Source: DATATV01 sp035551355 (GTDB taxonomy: Bacteria > Actinomycetota > Actinomycetes > Mycobacteriales > Pseudonocardiaceae). Taken from it: 64,000 bases of DNA. The notes beneath the pieces were generated by a model. That model was not told the DNA's origin, ran no database searches, and was given only the letters and a program-made list of their open reading frames with translations. The stretch's first letter is position 1, and every line of letters begins with the position of its first letter. The translations under genes and the position numbers were made by a program. The stretch lies in the NCBI GenBank assembly GCA_035551355.1, contig DASZNF010000052.1, positions 65,064 through 129,063 on the forward strand, written 5' to 3'. Of this stretch, positions 1 to 8,756 are shown piece by piece.

Positions 1-2
1 AG

Positions 3-857
3 ATGGCCGAGGCCAGGGAACTGGTCGGCGCGGGCGGCGGCGGGATCAGCATCGTCGAGCCGGGCGACCCGGTGGACACCGGCAGGCCCGGCGACCGGCC
101 GCTGTCCGAGCGGCTGGGCCGGATGGCCGTGGCGCTGACCGTGCTGGGCCTGGTGGTGCACCTGCTGTCCATCGTGCTGCGCGGGGTGTCCGTGCACCGC
201 TGGCCGCTGGGCAACATCTACGAGTTCATGTCGTTCTTCTCGCTGATCGCGATCTCGGCGATGCTGGTGATGTTCCGCCGTTTCCCGATCCGGCGCCTCG
301 GCGCGTTCGTGCTGCTGCCGGTGCTGATCCTGATGTTCCTGGGCGGCACCGTGCTCTACGCCCAGGCCGAGCCGGTGCAGCCCGCGCTGCAGTCGTACTG
401 GCTGGTCATCCACGTCACCGTGGTGTCCACCGCCAGCGGCATCCTGCTGGTGCCCGGCGTGTCCAGCCTGATGTACCTGATCCGCGGCGCCCACGACCGC
501 AACCCCAGCCGGTTCGCCCGGTTCGCGCCCAAGCTGCCCACCGCGGCCACGCTGGACCGGCTGGCCTACCGCACCACCATCTTCGGCTTCCCGCTGTTCA
601 CCTTCGGCGTGATCTGCGGAGCCATCTGGGCCGAGTCGGCCTGGGGCCGGTTCTGGGGCTGGGACCCCAAGGAGACGACCTCGTTCGTGGCCTGGGTGGT
701 CTACGCGGCCTACCTGCATTCCCGGGCGACCGCGGGGTGGCGCGGCAACCGCGCGGCGATCATCAACATCGTCGGCCTGGCCGTGATGATCTTCAACCTG
801 TTCTTCGTCAACTTCGTCGACACGGGTCTGCACTCGTACGCCGGAGTGGGCAGCTGA
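3..857 (+). CDS. ccsB: cytochrome c biogenesis protein CcsB/CcsA (5' partial)
   Basis: Membrane component of the System II (Ccs/Res) machinery that moves haem across the membrane and attaches it to apocytochrome c. Several hydrophobic segments are visible. The tryptophan-rich haem-handling motif WGWDPKET lies at residues 218-225, and candidate haem-ligand histidines are H137, H239 and H277. An ATG is present at base 3, but 284 residues is shorter than the 320-340 usual for actinobacterial CcsB and no ribosome-binding site is visible, so the true start is probably upstream of the window. A ResB partner would be expected just upstream. The family call is firm; only the start is uncertain. Confidence 0.93.
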   Translation: MAEARELVGAGGGGISIVEPGDPVDTGRPGDRPLSERLGRMAVALTVLGLVVHLLSIVLRGVSVHRWPLGNIYEFMSFFSLIAISAMLVMFRRFPIRRLGAFVLLPVLILMFLGGTVLYAQAEPVQPALQSYWLVIHVTVVSTASGILLVPGVSSLMYLIRGAHDRNPSRFARFAPKLPTAATLDRLAYRTTIFGFPLFTFGVICGAIWAESAWGRFWGWDPKETTSFVAWVVYAAYLHSRATAGWRGNRAAIINIVGLAVMIFNLFFVNFVDTGLHSYAGVGS

Positions 858-950
858 CCAGGCCGAGCCCCGTGTCGACCTGGGCCGCCCGGACGACTAC
901 CGTCACAGTCATTCGGGCGGGATCCATCTGCGACGGGGAGGACTCCAGCG

Positions 951-2393
951 GTGACAGGACGCTACGAGGAGCCCACACCACGGTATGACGCTCCGTGGAA
1001 TTCGCCGAGCGAGCCGACGGCGGAGGGTAACCACTCGGCGTCGAGCGTCCCGGCGCAGGAAGGGCCCGTCACCGGCGCACACGCCGCCCCGGAGCCGCAG
1101 TACACCGACCCGACGCCCTCGGGTGAGCAGCCCGTCCAGCCGGCTCCGAACGGCTTCAGCCAAGGGCCCCGACCGGAGGCCACCGGCAGCCACCAGGAGG
1201 AAGCGGGCACCCAGTACATCCAGCCCAATCCCCAGTACTACGACCCGAACGCCTCGGGCGGGTTCCCGGCGCAGCCGCAACCACAGCAGCCGCCCCAGTT
1301 CTACGACCCGAACACCGGCCAGCCGGTGCCTGCACCGCCGGTGCCCTTCCCGTTCGAGCAGCAGTACCCGCCGGGTGGCCCGGCCCAGCCGCCGCCCCCG
1401 CCCGGTTATGCCGCGCCCGGCCCGTACGGGCCCCCGGGTGACCTGTCCCGGCAGGCCCAGGCAGCTGTGCACGACCTGTCCTCGGCGCAGCTGATCCGGC
1501 AGACCAAGCGGCCACCGCAGAGCGGCTGGCGCAAGGCGCTTTACCAGGTCAGCGCCCATTCCATCAATCTCGGCGAGAGCACCGCGGACGTGCATCGACG
1601 GGAGCTGATCGCGCGCATCAACCAGCCGCTGCGGGGTTGTTACAAGATCGCAATGCTCAGTCTGAAGGGTGGCGTCGGCAAGACCACCGCCACGACCACG
1701 CTGGGCTCGACCTTCTCCTCGCTGCGCGGCGACCGGGTGGTGGCGGTCGACGCCAACCCCGACCGCGGCACGCTGTCGTCCAAGATCCCGCTGGAGACCA
1801 CCGCCACCGTGCGGCACCTGCTGCGCGACGCCGACCGGATCACCCGCTACAGCGACATCCGCGCGTACACCTCGCAGGGCCCGAGCCGGCTTGAGGTGCT
1901 GGCCAGCGAGCAGGACCCGGCGGTGTCCGAGGCGTTCAGCGAGGACGACTACCGGCGCACCATCGACCTGCTGGAGCACTTCTACAACGTGGTGCTCACC
2001 GACTGCGGCACCGGCCTGATGCACTCGGCCATGAAGGGCGTGCTTGACCTGGCCGACTCGCTGGTCATCGTGTCCTCCGGCTCGGTCGACGGCGCCCGCA
2101 GCGCCTCGGCCACCCTGGACTGGCTGGACGCGCACGGCTACCACGACCTGGTGGCCCGGTCGGTGGCCGTGATCAACTCGGTGCGCCCCCGCTCCGGCGC
2201 GGTCGACCTGGACAAACTGGCCGAGCACTTCGGTTCCCGGTGCCGCGCGGTGTGCCGGATCCCGTTCGACCCGCACCTGGAGGAGGGCGCGGAGATCGAA
2301 CTGGAGCGGCTGGCCCCGGCCACCCGGCTGGCCCTGCTCGAACTGGGTGCCACGGTCGCCGACGACTTCCCCAACGACCTGACCCGCCGCTGA
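951..2393 (+). CDS. MinD/ParA-like ATPase with long proline-rich N-terminus
   Basis: P-loop ATPase of the MinD/ParA superfamily, 480 residues. Residues 1-165 are low-complexity Pro/Gln/Tyr-rich and presumably disordered. The deviant Walker A KGGVGKTT is at 239-246 and the VDANPD motif at about 266-271, followed by a complete ATPase fold. The GTG start at 951 follows a GGGGAGGA ribosome-binding site. The Pro-rich head plus MinD domain resembles actinobacterial EspI-like proteins linked to type VII secretion, but no ESX genes are in the window, so the role (protein positioning, secretion or division) is open. It is the next gene after ccsB on the same strand. Confidence 0.85.
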   Translation: MTGRYEEPTPRYDAPWNSPSEPTAEGNHSASSVPAQEGPVTGAHAAPEPQYTDPTPSGEQPVQPAPNGFSQGPRPEATGSHQEEAGTQYIQPNPQYYDPNASGGFPAQPQPQQPPQFYDPNTGQPVPAPPVPFPFEQQYPPGGPAQPPPPPGYAAPGPYGPPGDLSRQAQAAVHDLSSAQLIRQTKRPPQSGWRKALYQVSAHSINLGESTADVHRRELIARINQPLRGCYKIAMLSLKGGVGKTTATTTLGSTFSSLRGDRVVAVDANPDRGTLSSKIPLETTATVRHLLRDADRITRYSDIRAYTSQGPSRLEVLASEQDPAVSEAFSEDDYRRTIDLLEHFYNVVLTDCGTGLMHSAMKGVLDLADSLVIVSSGSVDGARSASATLDWLDAHGYHDLVARSVAVINSVRPRSGAVDLDKLAEHFGSRCRAVCRIPFDPHLEEGAEIELERLAPATRLALLELGATVADDFPNDLTRR

Positions 2394-2808
2394 CCCACGG
2401 ATCGCGGCCCGCGGTGACCGCCCGCGCCGAACCGGCCGACCCACCCGGTGCGGAGTCGGCGCAGCTTCGCGCGACGACCATGGAGCCGAACATCTTCGGC
2501 CTGGTCAGGGCGGCGGTCGGCGGGTTCGCCCCGCTGGTGATGCGGCTGGGCTGGTGATGCGGCTGGCCATCATCCGCGCGGCGCTGCTGGTGGCCTTCCA
2601 ACCGGAACGGTCCCGATCATGACCGGGAAGAAACCGGCTCGGGCTGCCACCGGGCGGCGCCGGAAGCGGCAGCCCGGGAATCGGAAGCCGGCGCCGAGGG
2701 GTCGGCAACCGCGGGCGATTCCTCCGCAGACCGCAATCCGGCCACAGCAATCCGGCCACCGCCGCCGGAAATGTCGAACCGGCGGGAGAGATCGCCGGGC
2801 GAGGGCGT
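2394..2808. other. intergenic region without a convincing gene
   Basis: About 415 bp between two convergent genes. The only short frame with some sense is a 25-codon ATG frame at 2480-2557 (starting MEPNIF), with no good ribosome-binding site. A near-perfect tandem duplication with a 17-bp period (CTGGTGATGCGGCTGG, twice) lies at 2534-2566. I see no terminator with a U tract and no known RNA. Confidence 0.4.
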
Positions 2809-2997
2809 TCAGTCGGCGTCGCCGGGACGGTCGTCGCCGCCCTGGTTCTGCTCACCCAGCCGGCGCAGGAAGTCCGGGTCGTCATCCGGCGCGGTCAACC
2901 GCCGGTTCGCACCGGCGCCGACCCGGACGGGGGCGAATGCCCGCCAGAGCAGGGCAACAACGGTCGCCAGTCCGATCGCGGCGAGCAGGTACAGCAT
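2809..2997 (-). CDS. small single-pass membrane protein, function unknown
   Basis: A 62-residue protein starting MLYLLAAIG. One N-terminal transmembrane helix (about residues 1-18) is followed by a charged cytoplasmic tail with DDDPDFLRRLGEQNQ, a pattern I recall from small conserved proteins of Pseudonocardiales. ATG at 2997 is preferred; an in-frame GTG at 3006 is the alternative, with a weak GAAGAA upstream. It lies downstream of bldC on the same strand with a gap of about 130 bp. The gene looks real from its codon bias and a typical membrane-plus-tail layout, but I cannot assign a function. Confidence 0.6.
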   Translation of the reverse strand: MLYLLAAIGLATVVALLWRAFAPVRVGAGANRRLTAPDDDPDFLRRLGEQNQGGDDRPGDAD

Positions 2998-3130
2998 GGG
3001 CGTCACCGTTCTTCGTTTTCCAGCCCCGGAGCGGGGCGTCGACCTCCCGGTCCACGCTAACCCGTCCGGGGTAGACACGCACCGAGTTCGTGACAGCCGG
3101 TCACCAACCGGCGGGTGCGAGTCGGTGAGA

Positions 3131-3364
3131 TCAGGCGCCGCGAACCGGCTCGCTGGCCTCCGTGGTGAGCTCGGCGAGGAGCGTCTTCACCTCGGATTCG
3201 CGGAACCGGCGATGCCCGCCCGGGGTGCGGATGGAACCGATCCGGCCGGCCGTCGCCCACCGGGTCACGGTCTTGGGGTCGACCCGGAACAGCGTGGCCA
3301 CCTCGCCGGGAGTGAGCAGTCGCTCGCCGACCTGAGCACGGGGCTGCGCTATGGATGAGGTCAC
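3131..3364 (-). CDS. bldC: BldC-family developmental regulator (MerR-like HTH)
   Basis: Small DNA-binding protein of 77 residues, nearly all one winged-helix/MerR-like domain: LLTPGEVATLFRVDPKTVTR then IRTPGGHRRFRESEV. This closely matches Streptomyces BldC, which binds direct repeats cooperatively and delays entry into development. The GTG at 3364 is chosen because a strong AAGGAGG lies just upstream; the open frame runs further without such a site. Upstream, 3460-3485 is locally AT-rich with several TTACT motifs on the minus strand and probably contains the promoter. Confidence 0.92.
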   Translation of the reverse strand: MTSSIAQPRAQVGERLLTPGEVATLFRVDPKTVTRWATAGRIGSIRTPGGHRRFRESEVKTLLAELTTEASEPVRGA

Positions 3365-3588
3365 TTCGTCCTCCTTGCGGGTGGATCCAGGTACTCGGCA
3401 AGATCCGGCGTACCGGTCGCATAGTGCCATCTCGCCCTCCGGGTACTCGAACGCTAGTCTGATAGTAAAGAGTAAGTAAGGGACAAATCGGAACGTTCAT
3501 CCCACCGAGTGATGGCCTTCCAACACTCCCCGTAATCAACCCGGCGGCCCCGAAACGGGCGCGAAGCCGCCGAGTAACCTCGGTTGAC

Positions 3589-4185
3589 GTGCGGGAAGCC
3601 CACGACCACCAGACCGTCGACACCGACGAGCAGCCGCCGTCGACGCGGAACACCGCGGCCGAGCCCCAACCGGCCGCGACCCTGCCGACGCCGCCGGCCA
3701 ACCTGGGTCGCGATCTGGTTCTTTACTCTTTGGCCCGGTTCGGCATCATCGCCGTGATCGCGGTGGTGCTGGCGCTGGTCGGGGTGCCAGTGCTGATCGG
3801 CATCCTGGTCGGCCTGATCCTCGGTTTCCCGCTGTCCATGCTGCTGATGCGACCGTGGCACAACCGCGTGTCCGCCGGCCTGGCCATCCGGGCCGAGGCC
3901 CGGCGGCAGCAGCGGGCACACCTCCGGGCCGAGCTCCGCGGTGAACTGGACGACTCCGGCTCGGCGGACTCTCTGGCAGCGGATTCCCCGGCAGCAGATT
4001 CCCAGGCAGCGGACGCCACGGCAGCGGACGCCACGCCCGCGGATTCGGTGCCCGCGGACCCGGCGACCACGGAATCGGTGCCCACGGAATCGGCCGCCGA
4101 GCAAGCCGGCGGTCCGGCCGCCGGAAAGGCCGACTCCGGCCCCGGTTCCGACCCCGACCGCAGCTCCGGCCCCGACCGCGCATGA
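3589..4185 (+). CDS. DUF4229 membrane protein with Ala/Asp-rich tail
   Basis: A 198-residue protein. Residues 40-90 hold two close hydrophobic helices (LVLYSLARFGIIAVIAVV and the following segment) typical of DUF4229. Then comes a charged linker and a C-terminal tail of imperfect Ala-Asp-Ser/Thr repeats from about residue 120 (ADSPAADSQAADATAADA), which looks disordered. The GTG start at 3589 has only a weak ribosome-binding site. Its stop overlaps the start of the next gene as ATGA, so the two are probably translationally coupled. DUF4229 genes often sit near menA in actinobacteria, as here. Function unknown. Confidence 0.8.
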   Translation: MREAHDHQTVDTDEQPPSTRNTAAEPQPAATLPTPPANLGRDLVLYSLARFGIIAVIAVVLALVGVPVLIGILVGLILGFPLSMLLMRPWHNRVSAGLAIRAEARRQQRAHLRAELRGELDDSGSADSLAADSPAADSQAADATAADATPADSVPADPATTESVPTESAAEQAGGPAAGKADSGPGSDPDRSSGPDRA

Positions 4186-5273
4186 GCCACCTCGATCGCT
4201 GCTCGGATGCCACCCGAAAATGGGTGTGCGAGGCGGTCCGCATCATCGAAGCGGACGCCAACCGCAGCGCCGACACCCATCTGATTCCCTTTCCGCTGCC
4301 CGCGAAATGGGGTATCGATCTCTACCTCAAAGACGAATCGACCCACCCCACCGGTTCCCTGAAGCACCGCCTGGCCCGGTCGCTTTTCCTGTACTCGATC
4401 TGCAATGGCTGGGTGACCGAAGGAACCCCGGTGATCGAGGCGAGCTCAGGCTCGACCGCGGTATCGGAGGCCTACTTCGCCCGCATGCTCGGCCTGCCGT
4501 TCATCGCCGTGATGCCCCGCTCGACCAGCAGGGAAAAGACCGAGCTGATCGAACGCCAGGGCGGCAAATGCCACTACGTCGACCAGCCGTCGGCTATTTA
4601 CACCGAATCTCGGCGCCTGGCCGAAGAACTCGACGGCCATTTCATGGACCAGTTCACCCACGCCGAGCGGGCGACGGACTGGCGCGGCAACAACAACATC
4701 GCCGAATCGATCTTCGAGCAGTTGTCGCTGGAACCGAACCCCATTCCGGAATGGGTCGTGGTCGGCGCGGGAACGGGCGGCACGAGCGCCACAATCGGCC
4801 GCTACATCCGTTACCGTCGCCTCAACACGAAACTGGCCGTGGTCGACCCGGAACATTCGGTTTTCTACAACGCCTGGCGGGACAGCACGCCCGGCCTCAC
4901 CGGTGATCGCGGTTCCCTCATCGAGGGCATCGGCCGTCCGAGGGTCGAACCGTCGTTCGTCGGCCAGGTCATCGACCGCATGATCAAGGTTCCCGACGCG
5001 GCGTCGATCGCCACCATCCGCCACGTCGAGCAGGTCCTCGGCCGGCGGGTCGGCGGTTCCACCGGCACCAACCTCTGGGGCGCGTTCGGACTGGTGGCCG
5101 AGCTACTGGCCGAGGGGCGGCGGGGCAGCGTCGTCACCCTGCTGTGCGACGGCGGCGAGCGCTACGCCCACACCTACTACGACGACGCCTGGGTGGCCGA
5201 CCACGGCATGAACCTCGAGGCCGCCACGAAGACACTGGCCCACTTCGCCACCACCGGCGAGTGGCCGTCCTGA
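4182..5273 (+). CDS. cds1: PLP-dependent L-cysteine desulfhydrase, Cds1-like
   Basis: Fold-type II PLP enzyme of the cysteine synthase family, 363 residues. The Schiff-base lysine is K61 in TGSLKHR. Substrate-loop SSGSTA is at 88-93 and the glycine-rich phosphate-binding GAGTGGTS at 195-202. The sequence resembles M. tuberculosis Rv3684 (Cds1), which degrades cysteine to sulfide, pyruvate and ammonia; O-acetylserine sulfhydrylase activity cannot be excluded. The ATG overlaps the DUF4229 stop by four bases. A 14-bp tandem repeat (2.6 copies, 5266-5301) covers the stop codon. Confidence 0.88.
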   Translation: MSHLDRCSDATRKWVCEAVRIIEADANRSADTHLIPFPLPAKWGIDLYLKDESTHPTGSLKHRLARSLFLYSICNGWVTEGTPVIEASSGSTAVSEAYFARMLGLPFIAVMPRSTSREKTELIERQGGKCHYVDQPSAIYTESRRLAEELDGHFMDQFTHAERATDWRGNNNIAESIFEQLSLEPNPIPEWVVVGAGTGGTSATIGRYIRYRRLNTKLAVVDPEHSVFYNAWRDSTPGLTGDRGSLIEGIGRPRVEPSFVGQVIDRMIKVPDAASIATIRHVEQVLGRRVGGSTGTNLWGAFGLVAELLAEGRRGSVVTLLCDGGERYAHTYYDDAWVADHGMNLEAATKTLAHFATTGEWPS

Positions 5274-5301
5274 CCCCGGCGTCCTGACCCCGGCGTCCTG
5301 A
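5266..5301. repeat. 14-bp tandem repeat over the cds1 stop codon
   Basis: The unit CGTCCTGACCCCGG occurs two full times plus eight bases of a third. The first copy contains the cds1 stop codon TGA, so expansion or contraction would not change the protein. It looks like replication slippage. Confidence 0.8.
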
Positions 5302-5319
5302 TGGCAACCTCCCGGGCGT

Positions 5320-6192
5320 TCAGCCGAAGGCCAGCGCCACAGCCGTGGCCCCGGCCCAGATCAACATCGCGAAACCGGTGTCGCGGAGAACGGGAATCAA
5401 CGCCCGGCCGTCCGCCCCGGACCGAATTTGCCGCACACAACGCACCGCCAGCGGCGCGGCCAGGAACCCGACCAGCACCCACGGGTCGAGTGCGGCCACC
5501 AGCACGCTGATCAGCAGCGGCGTGATCACCAGTATCCGGTAGAGCACCCGGGTGTTGGAGTCGCCAAGCCGGACCGCGAGGGTCTTCTTGTTGGTCTCCC
5601 GGTCGGTCGGAATGTCCCGCAGGTTGTTGGCCACCAGCACCGCGGCCGAGAACGCGCCGACCCCGATCGCCCCGCCGACCCCGGCCCAGCTCACCCGACC
5701 CGACTGCACGTACTGCGTCCCCAGCACCGCGGTGAGCCCGAAAAACAGGAAAACGGCGATCTCACCAAAGCCGGAGTAGCCGTAAGGACGCTTCCCGCCG
5801 GTGTAGAACCAGGCCCCCAGCACGCAGAGCGCGCCGATCGCGATCAACCACCAACGCCCGTACAGCGCGACCAGCGCCACACCCGCCACACAGGCGAGCC
5901 CGAAACACCCGAAGGCGACGGCCCGCACCAGCTTCGGCGGCACCAGCCCGGAGCCGACCAGCCGCAGCGGTCCGACCCGCTGATCATCGGTGCCCCGGAT
6001 GCCGTCGGAGTAGTCGTTGGCGAAGTTGACCCCGATGATCAGGCCGAGCGCGACAACCAGCGCGAGCAGCGACCCCCACCAGGCGAACCGACCGATCGCC
6101 GCCGCCGCTCCCGCCCCGACCAGCACGGGCGCGATCGCATTCGGCAGCGTGCGCGGCCGCGCACCCTCCACCCACTGTCCGACTGTTGCCAT
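5320..6192 (-). CDS. menA: 1,4-dihydroxy-2-naphthoate polyprenyltransferase
   Basis: Integral membrane UbiA-family prenyltransferase that joins a polyprenyl chain to dihydroxynaphthoate in menaquinone synthesis. The 290-residue protein has about eight hydrophobic helices. The first Asp-rich prenyl-diphosphate/Mg site is NFANDYSDG near 56-64, and the second motif NNLRDIPTDRETNKKT is near residue 190. I chose ATG 6192 because it gives the family-typical start MATVGQWVEGARPRTLP; in-frame ATG codons at 6201 and 6246 are possible. It lies downstream of menE and menB on the same strand, separated by about 400 bp of repeat-bearing DNA. Confidence 0.93.
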   Translation of the reverse strand: MATVGQWVEGARPRTLPNAIAPVLVGAGAAAAIGRFAWWGSLLALVVALGLIIGVNFANDYSDGIRGTDDQRVGPLRLVGSGLVPPKLVRAVAFGCFGLACVAGVALVALYGRWWLIAIGALCVLGAWFYTGGKRPYGYSGFGEIAVFLFFGLTAVLGTQYVQSGRVSWAGVGGAIGVGAFSAAVLVANNLRDIPTDRETNKKTLAVRLGDSNTRVLYRILVITPLLISVLVAALDPWVLVGFLAAPLAVRCVRQIRSGADGRALIPVLRDTGFAMLIWAGATAVALAFG

Positions 6193-6593
6193 AACACCCA
6201 TTTTCGGGCATCGCCTCACCCGATCGACACAAACCACCCCCTTCACCCCGCCCGAGTGACAAGCCCCACTAAATCCTTCGCCAACCAGCCCCGCGCTGAG
6301 GCCGCAGCCGACGCCCGGCGCTCCGCTCGACGCAACCCCCGCTCATCACCACGAACAGGCGACACCGATTGCCACCCCGGCAATCCAGCTCCGGCCCCAC
6401 TCACCGGCGCGCCCGCAAAACCGCCCACGCGGAGCCGCGCCGGGGCCCCGCCGCCAACTCACTCCGGCTCACTCCGGCTCACTCCGGCGATGCCGCCGAT
6501 GCCGCCCATGCCGCCGCCCACCCGATCGATACAAACGCCGTCGTCCACCCGACCGAGTGAGGGCCCGCTCAACCGAGCAGCGCCCCCCATCAC
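6193..6593. other. menE-menA intergenic region with short repeats
   Basis: No gene is evident in these 400 bp. Two imperfect copies of a 45-47-bp element lie at 6217-6263 and 6519-6565: both start CACCCGATCGAYACAAAC and end with a CCGAGTGA-type motif. Between them, near 6455-6515, are three copies of a 10-bp ACTCCGGCTC-type unit and a run of GATGCCGCC-type units. The first copy lies directly before menA on the minus strand. Confidence 0.55.
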
Positions 6594-7811
6594 TCAGCTC
6601 AGCAGGTCCCTTACCGCCGCGCGGTCGATCTTCCCCGGCCCCCGTAGCGGCAGCTCCCGCACGAACCCGATCCGCTTGGGCACCGCGGCCCGCCCCAACT
6701 CGGCCCGCACCGCATCCCGCAACACATCCTCGGACGGTCCCACCGGCTCGCCGACCCCACCGCCACCAGCCCCACCGTCGCCAGCCGTACCGCCGACACG
6801 CTCCAGAGGAACCACGGCGGCCACGACCGCCTGCCCCCACCGCTCATCCGGCACCCCGACCACGCACGCCTCGCGCACCCCGGCCACCGCCCCCAGCGCC
6901 CGCTCCACCAGCACCGGCGCGACCTTCACCCCACCGGTGTTGATCAGATCATCGGTCCGGCCCAGGATCTCCAGCCGCCCGTCGGCATGCCGCACCCCGG
7001 CGTCCCCGGTGACGAACCAGCCGTCCACGAACGCGGCCGCGGTCAGCTCCGGCGCCCGCCGATACCCATTCGCCAGCACCGGCCCGGAGATCTCCACCCG
7101 ACCGGCGTCGCCGGCCAGCCGAACCCGCACCCCGTCCAGCGGCATTCCGTCGTACACGCAGCCGCTGGCCGTCTCGCTCATCCCGTACGCGCGCACCACC
7201 CGCACGCCCGCGTCCGCCGCCCGGTCACCCAACTGGGTGGACAGCGCGGCCGCCCCGATGATCACGGCGTCGAACTGGCACAGCGCGGCCAGCCCCGCCC
7301 CGCCCTCGTCCAGCAGCTGCCGCAGCTGGGTCGGCACCATCGCGGTGTACCAGGGCCCGGAGCCGGTCAGCACCGGAGCGGCGGCCGCGGCGAAGGAATC
7401 CGCGCGAAACGATTTCGACAGATCGACCACACCCGGCACGGTGCCCGCACGCAGCGACCGCACCAGCACCTGCAGCCCACCCACGTACTGCACGGGCGTG
7501 GCCACCAGCCACCGGCCGGGCCCGCCGAGCCTCGTGTGGGTGGCGTCGGCCGAGGCGACCAGGGCGCCGGCCGACAGCAGCACGCCCTTGGCCGCGCCGG
7601 TCGATCCGGAGGTGGCCACGATCACCGCCGTGTCCGGCTCGAGCGGCTGATCAGGGGCGATGCCCGCGCGCAACCGGTCCAACCGCGGATTGGCGGCGTC
7701 CAGCGGCAGCACGGCGGGGCCGCCGTCGAGTGCGTCGGTGAGCGCCTCGGTCAGCTCGGCGACCCCGGGTGGGCGACCGTCGAGCAGAACTTCACGCATG
7801 GTCACAGTCAT
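6594..7811 (-). CDS. menE: o-succinylbenzoate--CoA ligase
   Basis: ANL-superfamily adenylating enzyme that makes o-succinylbenzoyl-CoA in the menaquinone pathway. It has 405 residues with the AMP-binding P-loop ATSGSTGAAKG at about 66-76, the AYGMSETASG motif in the middle, the GRTDDLINTGG hinge, and the catalytic lysine near the end in RGPGKIDR. It is shorter than typical acyl-CoA synthetases, as usual for actinobacterial MenE. The ATG at 7811 follows the menB stop by four bases; ATG 7799 and GTG 7805 are alternatives. A glycine-rich insertion (TAGDGGAGGGGVG) sits near residue 355. Co-transcription with menB is likely. Confidence 0.92.
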   Translation of the reverse strand: MTVTMREVLLDGRPPGVAELTEALTDALDGGPAVLPLDAANPRLDRLRAGIAPDQPLEPDTAVIVATSGSTGAAKGVLLSAGALVASADATHTRLGGPGRWLVATPVQYVGGLQVLVRSLRAGTVPGVVDLSKSFRADSFAAAAAPVLTGSGPWYTAMVPTQLRQLLDEGGAGLAALCQFDAVIIGAAALSTQLGDRAADAGVRVVRAYGMSETASGCVYDGMPLDGVRVRLAGDAGRVEISGPVLANGYRRAPELTAAAFVDGWFVTGDAGVRHADGRLEILGRTDDLINTGGVKVAPVLVERALGAVAGVREACVVGVPDERWGQAVVAAVVPLERVGGTAGDGGAGGGGVGEPVGPSEDVLRDAVRAELGRAAVPKRIGFVRELPLRGPGKIDRAAVRDLLS

Positions 7812-7815
7812 CGGC

Positions 7816-8712
7816 TCAGAAGTACCAGGGGAAGCTCGACCAGTCCGGTGCGCGCTTGCCAAGGAACGCGTCCCGGCCCTCGACCGCTTCGTCGGTCATG
7901 TACGCCAACCGGGTGGCCTCGCCGGCGAACACCTGCTGCCCGACCAGGCCGTCGTCGATCAGGTTGAACGCGTACTTGAGCATCCGCTGCGCGGTCGGGG
8001 ACTTGCCGTTGATCTCCCGCGCCCAACCCAGCGCGGTCGCCTCCAGCTCCGCGTGCGGCACCACCTCGTTGACCGCACCCATCCGGTGGGCCTGCTCGGC
8101 CGAGTAGTCCCGGCCGAGGAAGAAGATCTCCCGGGCGAACTTCTGCCCGACCTGCCGGGCCAGATACGCCGAGCCGAACCCGCCGTCGAAGCTGCCCACG
8201 TCGGCGTCGGTCTGCTTGAACCGCGCGTGCTCGGCGCTGGCCAGGGTCAGATCGCAGGTCACGTGCAGGCTGTGCCCGCCACCGGCTGCCCACCCGGGCA
8301 CCACCGCGATGACCACCTTCGGCATGAACCGGATCAGCCGCTGGCACTCCAGGATGTGCAACCGCCCCGCGCGCGCCGGATCGATCGTCTCGGCGGTCTC
8401 GCCCTCGGCGTACTGGTAGCCCGACCGGCCGCGAATCCGCTGGTCACCGCCGGAGCAGAAGGCCCAGCCGCCGTCCCTGGGCGAGGGCCCGTTGCCGGTG
8501 AGCAGCACGCACCCCACGTCCGAGGACATCCGCGCGTGGTCCAGTGCCCGGTACAGCTCGTCCACCGTGTGCGGGCGGAACGCGTTGCGCACCTCGGGCC
8601 GGTCGAAGGCGATGCGCACGGTGCCCTGATCGACCGCACGGTGATAGGTGATGTCGGTGAACTCGAACCCCGGCACCTCCCGCCAGGCCTCGGGATCGAA
8701 CAGCTCGGACAC
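7816..8712 (-). CDS. menB: 1,4-dihydroxy-2-naphthoyl-CoA synthase
   Basis: Crotonase-fold enzyme that cyclises o-succinylbenzoyl-CoA to dihydroxynaphthoyl-CoA. It is 298 residues with near-identity to mycobacterial MenB over motifs such as GNGPSPRDGGWAFCSGGDQR, the oxyanion-hole GWAAGGGHSLH, and TDADVGSFDGGFGSAYLAR. The C-terminus ends WSSFPWYF as in the family. GTG 8712 starts VSELFDPEAW; GTG 8736 is the alternative, and neither has a clear ribosome-binding site, so the message may be leaderless. It faces menD across only 44 bp, so the two promoters must overlap. Confidence 0.94.
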   Translation of the reverse strand: MSELFDPEAWREVPGFEFTDITYHRAVDQGTVRIAFDRPEVRNAFRPHTVDELYRALDHARMSSDVGCVLLTGNGPSPRDGGWAFCSGGDQRIRGRSGYQYAEGETAETIDPARAGRLHILECQRLIRFMPKVVIAVVPGWAAGGGHSLHVTCDLTLASAEHARFKQTDADVGSFDGGFGSAYLARQVGQKFAREIFFLGRDYSAEQAHRMGAVNEVVPHAELEATALGWAREINGKSPTAQRMLKYAFNLIDDGLVGQQVFAGEATRLAYMTDEAVEGRDAFLGKRAPDWSSFPWYF

Positions 8713-8756
8713 GGTGTGCTCAGAAGGCGCTGCCACAGGTTGAGAGGATATGCGCC

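Noticed and set aside
909..2444. Open frame of about 510 codons on the minus strand
   Set aside because: Antisense to the MinD-like ATPase, whose Walker motifs are intact; the translation is Arg/Gly/Val-rich without motifs.
4209..6212. Shared 15-mer CCCGAAAATGGGTGT in the start of cds1 and (reverse strand) in the menA leader
   Set aside because: Several identical 15-mers are expected by chance in 64 kb over both strands, and one copy is plain coding sequence.
5428..7650. Open frame of about 740 codons on the plus strand
   Set aside because: Antisense to menA and menE; composition is Pro/Arg/Thr-rich without any domain.
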